A stretch of DNA of 64,000 nucleotides from Lytechinus variegatus (Eukaryota > Echinodermata > Echinoidea > Temnopleuroida > Toxopneustidae), in assembly GCF_018143015.1 (NCBI RefSeq), contig NC_054743.1:31397934-31461933 (forward strand), read 5' to 3'. Within the stretch, counting starts at the first letter, position 1, and the number at the start of each line of letters is the position of its first letter. A model generated the notes under the pieces. That model saw only the letters and a program-made list of their open reading frames with translations, was not told where the DNA came from and ran no database searches. The position numbers and the translations under genes were made by a program. Below, in pieces: positions 34,801 to 46,800 of this stretch.

Positions 34801-37800
34801 GGACTGATGCACTTTTGAGCTCTCCTCCCATGTTTCCAGTGATACCAGCACTGAGCACCTGCATGCTGGTCACTGCGATGCTGGCTGCGCAAAAATGACT
34901 TGCGCTGTCGACTGCAAGTCCCTCTCTGGTTTTCCAGCATGGAGCAGGTCAATGCTTGAATCTGCATTGTGAGCTGGTCAACCTGCGCAGAGAGTTGGTC
35001 GATTGGAGAAAGGAAAGATTCAGGAGTAGAGGAAACGTTAGGGATAGTCATGTTGTAGGAGTAAGAAAAAAAAATTGAGAAGTAGAAAGGGAACAGAAAT
35101 AGCAAAGTGAGAAGCAAGAATAGCGAATTAAGTAAGAGCGGGAGAGGAAGCAAAAATGGCGAAATAAATAGAAGGCGATAAAAGAAAATTAAGGATTCAG
35201 GATCACGTCGGGGTCACCAGTTTAGGAAATTGGGTTCTGATTTCCTAATATTTATATAAAAGTTAGGTCCTACCTTAAATTCTTGCTCGCCAGAGGATCC
35301 AGCCGCTCAGGTAAATTTCACAAATCCAGTGACAAGAAATATATACACTTCACAATTTCAAATAGATTAGAAAAAGGGACAGACGTCACAAAATGTCTCG
35401 CGAAGTAATGAGCTCATTAAGTATGCAGAGAATATAAACTTTGAAGGAGTGGAAGTGACGGTATGGAGTAAGAATTGAAAAAGATAGAGAAATGAGTATA
35501 AAATGATCCTCCACAAGATTTGATTCGATCCTCACTAGCAGCTGCATGGATGAGATGGTCAGCATGAGTGGTTAGGACGAAGGCAGAGAGTAGAGTGATG
35601 ATGTGGTAGAGAAAACAAGTTGTTTTTACCAACATCAGAAAAGGTGAAACAAAGAAATAAGCGCCAAAAAGGGGGGCAAAACACAGTTGAGAAGAACAAA
35701 GAATTAGAGAGAAGCAGACTGTGAGAAAAGTAAACATGCAAGCATCTCTGTAGTGATGTTGTATACCTGCAAGTTCATTGCAATAAACAAGGAACAATGA
35801 AAGGATGTTTGCTCCAAGTCTAAGAACAAAAGAAAGGTTGTTTCTTAATAGAAGAATGTGTTTGCCAAGTAGATTTGGGCAGGAAATGAGTTGCCTTGTT
35901 CTGTGCAAGTAAAGTATAGTACATTGCACATGGCAGAAACAAGTTAGAATATAGATATGAAATTGGAAATAAAAGAAAGAATTTATATACAACATGAACA
36001 GAATATTGAAATATAAATGAAAATATATACAAGAAAAGAATATATAGATATATAAAAAGATATAGTCAAGTCACTACAATGTCATTTTCCCAAAGGTTTT
36101 ATTTCAAATTATATTTTTCTTTCATGAGGACATAAAACAATATACTACATGGGTTATATTTAGATTACTGCCCCAGGGGAATGGGTACTTAGGAGAAAAC
36201 CACAAATCCCTGATAATAAAGTACATGGCCTATGGGAAAGTTGTCCTTGCCCCTTGTCATGATTTACTTACCCAGTTGCCAATTTGAAATCTACATAGTA
36301 TTAGTGATCTCAATTTTAAAGAATCTATAACTTTCTTATTGCTTGTCCAATTTCTTTCACACTTTCACCATTCTGTTAAATTTATTTTTCACCTTCCCAA
36401 CACAACATTTTATGGCCAAGGCTGGATTCCCCTTTAATTGATTTAGTCATAAATCTTTTACAGGGAAAGTAGAAATCTCGGGGGCAAAAATTGCAATGTT
36501 GACCGCAGTATACATGTACGCACATGAGGGCACAATCCCTGGCTCCGTGGAGAGTAAGCATACATTAATCAGTGAATGATTTTTACTCTCTAGGAGCCTC
36601 CTGGCTAGATCTGCAATGTACTGCAGAAGAGTCTGTAATGATATTGGAATACCTTTACCATATTGCCAATCGCAATGTTAGCACAACGCGCAGTCATTCA
36701 AATTCTTTGTCATGTTTGTTTTATTTTATTTCTATACATTTGTTAAAGGTCAAGTCCACCCTAGAAAAATGTTGATTTGAATAAATATAGAAAAATCAAA
36801 CAAGTAAAATGCTGAAAATGTCATCAGAATTGGATGTAAAATAAGAAAGTTATGACATTTTAAAGTTTTGCTTATTTTTCACATCAAATGAGACAGTCGA
36901 TGATGTCCCTCACTCACTATTTCTTTTGTTTTGTATTGTTTGAATTATATAATATTTCATTTCTTATAGATTTGACAATAAGGGCCAACTTGACTGAATC
37001 ATGAGACAGTATTAAACAATGCTCATTCTACATGTTCAGGGAGAAATTAATCTTTGTTTCACTTGACAATGAGGAGAAAAATAGAATATTGCCTATTTCA
37101 TGTAATAAAATACAAAAGAAATAGTGAGTGGATGACGTCATCAGTCACCTCATTTATGTACCCACCAGGATGTGCATATAAATGGTTTGTAAAATAAAGC
37201 AAAACTTTAAAATATCATAACTTTCTTATAATGCATCTGATTTTGATGAAATTTTCAGTGTACTGCTTGTTGGATTTTTCTCTTTTTATTCAAATCAAGT
37301 TTTTGTTGGGATGGACTTGTCCTTTAATGATTATCAAGTGATGGTATGAGAGAAATGATAGGCAAAGTATGACATTATTTATACTATACTTTTGCACATA
37401 ATTTGCCATTCTATAAACTTAAATCGTCTCACGCTTTGTTGTAGATCTGTACACAGTGGGAACTCTTGCAACAAAATTACTGTTACTATGTTGTTTTGAT
37501 TACAGTGGGTAATATTCCATACGAGATAACGGAAGAGAAACTGAAAGATATCTTCTCAGAGGTTGGCCCGGTGATTAGCTTCCGTCTGGTCTTTGATCGG
37601 GACACCGGCAAACCCAAGGGATATGGGTTCTGCGAGTACCAGGATCAAGAGACGGCTCTCTCTGCGATGAGGAACCTGAATGGCTATGAGCTCAGTGGGA
37701 GGAGTCTTCGGGTGGATAATGCTACCAGTGAGAAAAACAGGGAGGAGCTAAAGAGTGAGTTTAATAACATCTGTTTATTCTTTGAGGGAGTATCCTTTTC

Positions 37801-40800
37801 TTCTCATGCAATCTAAAATAGTAAAAGCTATAAAGGATTTATTTCCCAGTAATCTAATTCGTCCAATTGCCATCTCATCTACTATCTTTTTTTCTTTTTT
37901 TTTTTCTTTTTTTTTCTTTTTTTTTCATCTACTATCTTTTGGTCTACCATCAATTCATCTACTGTCCACATGGTATAATTGCCAATTCGTCTACTCACCA
38001 TTTCGTCTAATAAGCAGTTGGTCCAATAGCAGTTTAGTCCATATATACCATGTGGTCTAATTGGACTAACTTGTGCACAATGAATGAAAATGAAATGGAT
38101 ATTACACCAACTGGTTTAGATGAAATGGTGATTATACGAAGTGATGATAGGACCAAACGGTTGTTGAACGAAATGTTGATGGACAGAATGGCATAAGACT
38201 TAATGAAAGTATACCATGTGGTGAGTGGACGACTTGGCAGTAGACAAATTGGCTTTTTAGTATTTACCGCTATGAAGTATCAGGGTTAAACAAGAAAAAG
38301 GGGATATTCAGGGTTTTTGGGAATTCCTTGGAAAAATAAATTCCCCAAATAGCAAATTTAAGCGATATCTACTTTCAAAATATCTTCCTTTTTTAATATT
38401 TTTTGCTTGTCAAAGAAATAAAGAGGCAAATGTTGACCCATTCTACCTTTAGGTCTTTTTGGGGGGCATTGTCAGTGAGATCCACTTGATTTTCTTCACA
38501 AAGATTAACAAATATATAGTAATTATTTTTCTAAGGTCGATTGTGTTTCTATGAAGTTCATGTTTAAAAACTTGTATCATTACATAAATGTTATCGTGGA
38601 TTAGTTTATGAAATACCTGCAATTTTACAATATACTCTGTTTTTATTTTCTTTTAGCTGCTTTGCAGCAGAGTCAGCCTCCTCCTGAGGTAGGTACTCAT
38701 TGTCCAGGGGCCCGTTTCTTCAAGAGTTACAACTGTTGTAACTTTGCCATTACGGCAACTACCACGGCAACAGGGCTCATCAGCCAAAATTAAGATTACC
38801 ATGGTACATGTAGTTGCCATAATGGCAAAGTTACAACAGTTGCAACTCTTTATAAAACGGGCCCCAGATTCCTGTAACATAAAATTTGTTATTACAAAAA
38901 TGTTATGATTTCACCAGTAATCTGAATTGTCTTCTAATGCTTGAGATCTATCTACAAATATAAGCTAGAGAGATGTAAATAATTAGAGTGCATTCAGCGG
39001 TTTCAGCCCTTTATATTTAATGTTTGAGAAGTCTTTATAAATCTCACCACTTGGAAAATATGGAAAGTGAGGTTACACCCCTGCTTTTTTTATATCCATA
39101 TATGTAGGACAGTGAATGGTTATTTCATTCAAGAATCTGAATGAAAATTAGAATAACAATCAGTCTGGTTTAGATGTATTAAAGTGAACCTTCAGAATGT
39201 GTTTGAATCATCAGAACTACATGTAGATTCGTGACACTACTCCTAGGTGTTCGTCTCTCCGAAAATATTGTAATAAATGCTCACAAGACATAAAATAACT
39301 ACAGGCAAGAAGTAATCCTTTTAAAATGCCTTTATGCTGTGTAAAAGCATTAAAGAGCATTAACAATATTTCTGCCATGTAACCGCATCTCAAAAGTTGT
39401 GTCGAGACTCAAGAATGTATAGCTGTGTGATATTGCCAAAGAGAACTCATAATCCTCATTTCAATTTTAGTCTCCCTATGGTGATGCTGTAGCGCCCCAG
39501 GAAGCCCCTGAAGCCATCTCTAGAGCTGTGGCTAGCCTTCCTCCAGAGCAGATGTACGAGGTCATGAAACAAATGAAGGTGAAAAGAATATATTGCTCCA
39601 CAGTTTGTTCGTAAAATTATGCCTTTCAAAACTCCTTACTGTACTTGTAGCTCAACCACATATCTATGTTGCCTGGTGCAAGAATTTTTATTAAAAAAAT
39701 GTCCTGTGTTATTGTAGCGGTAAGTGTTGTCCAGTACAGATAATGAATGTTCTTAGTAATAACCTACACTCATCATATTCTAAATAATTACTTTGTCTAT
39801 GGTACATTTTAAAGACATTAAAATGTCATGAAATGATGAATGATTATTGCAAAATTGATATTTGAAAAAAACACTAAAGATAGAGGATTTTAAAAGGCAT
39901 TGCAACAGTCAGTTTCCTATGTTATTGTATCATGTATTTTTTGTAGATGCTTTTAAACTGTATATCTCTTGTAGTAATGAAAGATGTGGGGACAATGGTC
40001 AATAAACCAAAGTGACTCTGATGAATTAAAGCTTCCAAAAGATATTGTCATGTGCTCTGACAAGTCTTTTGTCAATGGAGTTTTAAGAGAAAACGAAAAT
40101 CATAACTGATGATATTCATTGTTTTCATTTTTCTTAAAATCTAAAGATTGTGATTCAGAACAACCCGGTTGAGGCTCGTAACATGCTCCTGCAGAACCCT
40201 CAACTTGCCTATGCTCTGCTTCAGGCCCAGGTCGTCATGCGCATCGTGGACCCAAATGTTGCCATGGTGAGAGAGGTTCCTTAGTGAATATTTGCTCATT
40301 TTCAAGAGACACGTATGGACTCATGGCATGAGACAGTGGTACAAGTAACACAGGCCTTCGCACCTTTCTAAATTTGGGAAAACGAATCTGAATTATGACA
40401 ATTTTAAGATCTGACAACTTTTTGGACCAAAATGTTAATGAAAGGCTCCCCTTATCTTCCTCTGTTGGTTTTGTTTTTTCATGATTTTACAACAAATTCC
40501 TAACCAATGATGCTCCTTTCCTATTTTATTAGCTAAATCATCACAACTTTTCTGTTCGATCATTTGGGAGGTCTGAAATTGATCGTGATTTTTAATTACA
40601 TGTATAAATGTGATAAAGTATTCAGTCATGAAAGTTGGTTGGTATTATAATTACAGGGACCTATGAACCTTTGAGATATTTTTCTATTTTAAGAGTTTGG
40701 TATTAACAGCTTGCATTTCTGTTGGGATGATTTTGTCACCAGCTGCAAGTTTCAACACCGTAGTACTTGAAAAGAGTTTCGTGCTGGATCTGTCCTCAAA

Positions 40801-43800
40801 AAATATTTGACTATACATTATGTAATCGGTATCAATTTTGTAAAACTCTATTTAGTGTTTGAATTAAAGTTTGACAGCGCGATATAAGCTCACAACACCA
40901 ACACAGAACAAATCATCCATCAGTTTAGAAGATAAGTGATGTTCATGTCTTTAATTTAAATTCTGTTTTTGCTTCAGACCTTGCTTCACAGACAGACAGA
41001 TGCACCCCAACCACTTTTCCCTCCTGAATCTAATCAAGGTCCTGGACCTCACCAAGGACCAGGTCCTCAGGGTAACCAGCAAATGATGGGAGGGAACCAA
41101 GGAATGGGTATGGGTGGACCAAGACCTGATCATCAGATGGGTCAAGGTGGGCCAAGAGGAATGAATCCTAATATGGGCCCAGGAATGAATCAGGGGCCCA
41201 TGGGACCACGAGGGATGGGTCCGCAAGGGATGGGACACCAAGATATGGGCAGGGGTGGTATGGGCCCACAGGAGAGGAACATGCAGGGAGGTATGCAGAG
41301 GGGTGGCATGGGCCCAGGAGAAATGAATCGGGGTGGCATGGGTCCTGGAGAGATGAACCGTGGTGGCATGGGCCCAGGAGAGATGAATCGGGGCGGAATG
41401 GGCCCGGGTGAAATGAATCGTGGTATGGGCCCGGGAGAAATGAATCGGGGTGGCATGGGACCAGGGGAAATGAACAGGGGAGGTATGGGCCCTGGAGAAA
41501 TGAACAGGGGTGGTATGGGCCCAGGTGAAATGAATAGGGGTGGCATGGGCCCTGGAGAAATGAACAGGGGCGGTATGGGCCCTGGAGAATTGAATAGGGG
41601 CGGTATGGGCCCTGGAGAAATGAATAGAGGCGGTATGGGCCCAGGGGACATGAATCGTGGTGGAATGGGACAAGGAGAAATGGGCCGTGGAGGAATGGGC
41701 CCCGGAGACATGGGCCACCAAGGCAGGGGTCCAGGCGAAATGAACCGCGGTGGCATGGGTCCGGGTGAAATGAACCGGGGCGGCATGGGTCCTGGAGATA
41801 TGAATCGCGGCGGCATGGGCCAACAGGAAATGGGCATGGGAGGTCCTAGGCCAGGGATGGGTATGAATGAGATGGGTCGAGGGGGTGGGCCGGATATGAA
41901 CAGGGGTATGGGTCCTGGGCAGGGTCCACAAGGAAGGATGCATGGAGGAATGGAGCAGGGTCGGATGAACATGGGTCCAGGTGGAGGAGGACCTGGAATG
42001 AGCCCAAACATGATGAGTCAAGGTAAGTTAAAGGTCCTGTGACACCAATTCCATCTTATTCTAGATACATATCTATCATTAGGTAGTTTTACTTGAAAAA
42101 TATGAATTTGCCATCGGTTCCTGTGTACAACGAACCAGTGTTAAGTTGTTTCATGGAAATGAACTTCAACGGGAATGCCCACTGAAAGTTTTGAAAGAGT
42201 CGACTGATCGATCTGTCAATCATTGTGACGTCATCCAAGGAAGGTTTTCTCAGTTGTGAAGCTGGACCCCTAGTTATTGTACACGTTCCTTGTGTAGTTG
42301 CTGCTTCAACCAAGCACACCTTTAACAGATTTTTTAGATTTTTATGAGGTTTTGATCATGGCTGCAGCATCGTCATCAGCTGATTCTTCAGACTGAAGAT
42401 TCAGGTTCTGAATATTATTCCAGCAATTCAACTTATTTACTTTGAATCACACGTGCAACCACAATAGGCACTTCATGCTCCAAACGTCAACAATGCTCAG
42501 CACCTTCCTTCCCTGACGTCATAATTGTCACATGATATACGAAACCAAATCGGGCTGAATTTTTGTGGGCGGGGCAAATTTAGCTCAATTTTCAATATAA
42601 AATTGCCTTTGAACCTGATGTGGGATGTTTTTCAGGTAAAATTTTGATGGAATCATAATTAGTAAGCACTAAGCTAATAAATAAATCAGCATCTTTTCTG
42701 TATTTCATGGGACCTTTAACCCTAAATCTCCCGGGGTATTTTGATTCTTGTCATTCCCGGGGGGGGGGTGCCATTATGGCCCCCCCTCCTTAAGATCTCG
42801 GCCGCGGATTGCGCGATCACAACAAAAATTTGCATGATGGTAAAGAATGATGTAATCTACGTAGTTGCATTGGTAAATTTCACTGAATTCATATATTTTT
42901 ATTTTATATGAATTAATTATGCTAATTTATTCATGAAATCATACTTTTTGCTCTGATTCACTAAATAAAGCTCCTAGAATGCTATTTTTTGGTGAAAATA
43001 TTCTTTATAGCATTCCTAACAATTTTGAATGAAAAAAATTCTGGTACCAAGAATGATTTCTTATGTATTTTATTGTTTTTTAATTTATGTATTTCTTTGT
43101 TTTTTTACTTTTTGTTTTTTTATTGTTTACCAATGGAAATTGTTCCAGACTTAATTCTGATCATAAACAAGGCAAAATTAATTCAGTTTAATCAGTAAAA
43201 GTAGAAATAATGATACATTTATGAATTCTGGCTAAATACTCAATCTGCATTGGATTTGTACACAAAATCACGTTTGTGAGCAATTTTGGGTCTGACATTC
43301 ACTTACATAATGTTGCATAATGTCTTAACCGCATACCGGGGCGTCACAAATTTAGTCTCGAAATTTGCGCGAGACTTGAAAGTAAAAAGTCAATGAGCAG
43401 CAAGGTCAAAAAAATTTGCGCAGCAGATATATCGCGGAAATTGTTGATGGGGGGGGCATTATGCCCCCCCTGGGAGAATTAGGTTTGAAGATGGATTATT
43501 TCTAACTACATGTACATGAATCGGTCAGTTGAATCTTCTTGGAGTAGAGAAATACTATACATCAGACTTTGATGCAAGGAGTGAGATAAAAAGCACTTTG
43601 AATTTTAATACATCAATTGAAATTTGTATTTATTTCTTTAAAAACACATAATGAGAGGTGTCTTACTATTTACATACGTGTTTGTAGTTCATAACATAAG
43701 TCTTTGTCACACATCTGTGATATTGACACTATGAGTAGCATGTTGTGCTGCGTTCTTGAGTGTTTCTTTATGCTGCTGTCTTGGAACTTTCGTGACAGAA

Positions 43801-46800
43801 AGGAAACTGCTTAGCGATATCCCCTTGTACATTTATTGGCGTATTTTCAAATTCGTGTGCCAATTGGACCGTTCTCTCCAAACAAAGATCATTGACTTAA
43901 CAAACTTAACTCATAATTAATTAAAACTTGTAGCATCTATTTTTGTAGGCCACCCTAACTTAAAACCTACTTATTTTTCCTTTTCTTTTTGTTTACCGGT
44001 ATATCAGAAATGCAGATGACCCGTGGTGGTGTGGGACCAGGCCCAAGAGGTGGACCATCAGAGGTCCATGATCCCCGGAGACAGGACCCCAGGGGACCAG
44101 GAGCACGAGCCGATGGACCGGGCGGAGCAGGGGGCTTTGAGAGGGGTGACCCCCATGGCATGGGGGGCATGAGGCCCGGTGGAATGGCAGCAGGAGGTGG
44201 TGGTGGTGGTGACCCACGCATGGCTGACCCAAGAGCAGCTGATCGCTCAGCCCTCAGTGCATCTGTAAGTTCAAACAAATTTCTAAGCTAAACTTAGTAC
44301 AGGTAACATTGCCGAAGTCAAATCTTCTTGGACCACAGATTTGTGGTCGACTTAGGAGAATATATCATGTTTTGCGTAATCGGGTTAGAGGTTAATCGCC
44401 AGTGTGAAAGAGCAATTCTGATTGGTTTCTCGTCAGTCTAATGAACAAAATCCGCATGCAACAATGAATTTGATAGGCCTTTTCATTTAGCAATTAATTG
44501 CTAACTTTGTCTTACGGACCTCAATGTGAAACTTGCTCTGAGTAGTTGGGCAAGGATTTGATAATGGAAGTTTACCTGTACTTGTAGCAAACAATGGTTT
44601 CATGAGAAAGTCATTCAAATCAATATTGATTGTCATCACACCTGCCACATATCTTAAAACTTACATTAAGTTTTGAAAATCTAATCTGAAAGACAAGCAA
44701 CCTGAAGATTGCCAACACAGATAAGCGCATGTGGTACAGTGTATACTATTGTGTGGGGAAAGACTCTACACCTGGCAGGAATACCATGCTTGTTAGCCTC
44801 ATTTCTCAGCAATTACATATTTTCTGCTAGAATTATAGATGTATAATCAAATCATAAGTATGAATCAGGCCTGTGAAATCCGCTATTTAGCGGAAATCCG
44901 CTATTTTCATTTTTAAGACCGATTTCAATTTCCGCCTTTTTTCCTGTGTTCCATTTCCATTTTTTCTAAGTCAAAATTCCGCTATTTTATCCAAAACGGC
45001 TGGAAAACAAGTTTAGGTAAATAGATGCGAGCAGAATGTGTGTGTTGTGAATATACACGTTACGGGGCCTTGTATTTTGCCTTCGCGAAGTTTCGAATTT
45101 TTAGTATATGTAACTCTATGAAACTGCTGCGGATCACACCGTGCACCGTTGCCGTTGTTGGCATATGGGCCCGTCAATCTGTATGCATTGTCAGCGGACG
45201 GAAACCGCATACAACACAGGGAAATCATTGCATGTGCATGTTGTTGGTTACGTACATGTACATACGATCGAGACTCGCGAGTGAATGAACCAGTTCACGT
45301 GTTCGGGATGTTTACGAAGTTAGTGTTTTGAACTTTCTGACTTTGGAGTTTGGACTTTGTTTATATTCTTGAATCATTGGAAATATTTCTATGACTTTCA
45401 AAATGTCTGTTGAACATAAATGTGTGATCGTTCAGAGAGGGTCGCCTTTGGATACCGATGAAGATAAAAAGTGCAGCGACATTTCTAATCCGTGGAAATG
45501 GTCCTGGATGGAATACACCGTAAATCGTGATGGGCATATGCAGCGGCTTGGCGATAGTAAATAGTAAGGTAAATTTTCAGATTTTTTCACTATTTTTTTG
45601 AAACCCCCCTCACAGGCCTGATGAATAAAAGTACAATTTTCCCCATGTCAGGGCCCTGGTATATATTATTTTTCACAGAATTAATATTCTCATTTCATTT
45701 ATTTTTCCCAGAATCTTTCTCAGCTTGCCCAGAATATCAACCTATCCCAAACACAGCCTACTCAACAAGATCAAGAAAAGGTATGGATTCTTAATCATGT
45801 ACTAAATCTATCTATCATATATTTCATTACATCATGAGAGCACAGTGGGTGATTTCAAGTACAGTGTTGATATCTGGTGTTGGTGTTATGACAACACCAA
45901 CACGTCGTTGAACGTCGTCTGCTGCACCAAACATCACAGCTGGTGTTGACGATCTACCTGTAATTTCCCTATTCATCAACACCAATCCCCAGGGATTTGA
46001 AAAATCGTGATTTCAAGTTCGGTGTTGGTGTTGGAGATTTGAATCTCACGAACAGGCAGCGAACAGTATGAACCATCCCCTTAAAATTAGATTTAACAAT
46101 GAAAGCTTGAAACAATGACATGGACCATGATGTTTCGTCTTTTGGATTCTTGAAGTGATTTTAGCCTTTGCATCCTGCATGAAGAGATTTTATTGTAATT
46201 TCTCCCAGATTATCACTTTATTCTTTGAGAAATTCTCGCTTATTAGTTGAAATAATCAGCAGGGCAGAGGCGTGATTGATAAGCACAATCGGTATGGTTC
46301 TTTTGAACCCAGCTCGGTTCAGGAGCCTTTTTACGCTCTCAACACCAACACCAAACTTGAAATCAACCAATGAGCATTGAAAAACGCATTCGTATGAAAA
46401 TCCCATGCATTATTCTTTCTTACAATATTGCTTACTGTTAGCTGTACAATTCTTAAGCCATTCACACATGGAGAATGGGAAGTTGTTTGTAATATATATT
46501 TCTCAAATAATGTGATAGTGCATTGTATAAAATGTCACTTTATTATGTTATTATGATGTGATTGTTAAATCATATCATTTTGGATTAAAGGATGAATTAT
46601 TTCTTACAGTGATGCTTGAAATGGCCTGTGAGTGCACTGTTGCAATATTTTTTCCATTTAATATGAAGATTGCTATACATGGAGCAATTAAATCATAACT
46701 GGTAAAGTCACATCTTATTCATGGTATGCTGATATCTTGTCAGAAAAAGCATTGGAAATTTCTTTACTCGTTCATGCATTTAGTAAAACATGTGCCTCCA

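Larger units (their letters stand above)
30601..36078 (-). mobile_element. Ty3/Gypsy LTR retrotransposon, CsRn1-like
   Basis: A fossil retroelement in CSTF2 intron 1, antisense to that gene. Two 858-bp LTRs flank about 3.8 kb of internal sequence, with a 4-bp target duplication ATGT on each side. Parts in minus-strand order: 5' LTR, tRNA-Trp-type primer binding site, a gag-like leader, aspartic protease (LVDTGAEVS, near 34700), reverse transcriptase (YVYLDDIL, near 33750), RNase H, and integrase with zinc finger and catalytic core (about 32000-32750). An integrase tail (31590-31900) and a polypurine tract follow. The protein phrases and the tRNA-Trp primer fit the CsRn1 clade. The LTRs differ at one site that I found, so insertion was recent. 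It looks nearly whole, with roughly one or two breaks and a short gag-like part. Confidence 0.9.
30354..36437. mobile_element. MITE family H, split by the Ty3/Gypsy element
   Basis: The left part (30354-30600) starts TTAAAGGGGAATCCAACCC. The right part (36079-36437) ends with the inverse, GGCTGGATTCCCCTTTAA. Inner motifs also pair ('aaatttt...taaagttgt' against 'aaagaatctataactttctt'). Without the retroelement the MITE would be about 600 bp. TTAA at both ends resembles families A and the 42028 element. Confidence 0.75.

Noticed and set aside
40951-42021. Long antisense open frames (His/Thr-rich and Pro-rich) opposite CSTF2 exon 6
   Set aside because: They are by-products of the repetitive [10 protein letters not shown] coding sequence read backwards; the sense strand is a spliced, conserved gene.
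45404-45571. Annotating the 55-codon frame as a host gene
   Set aside because: It lies wholly inside a transposon with defined ends and has no recognised family; kept only as a finding.
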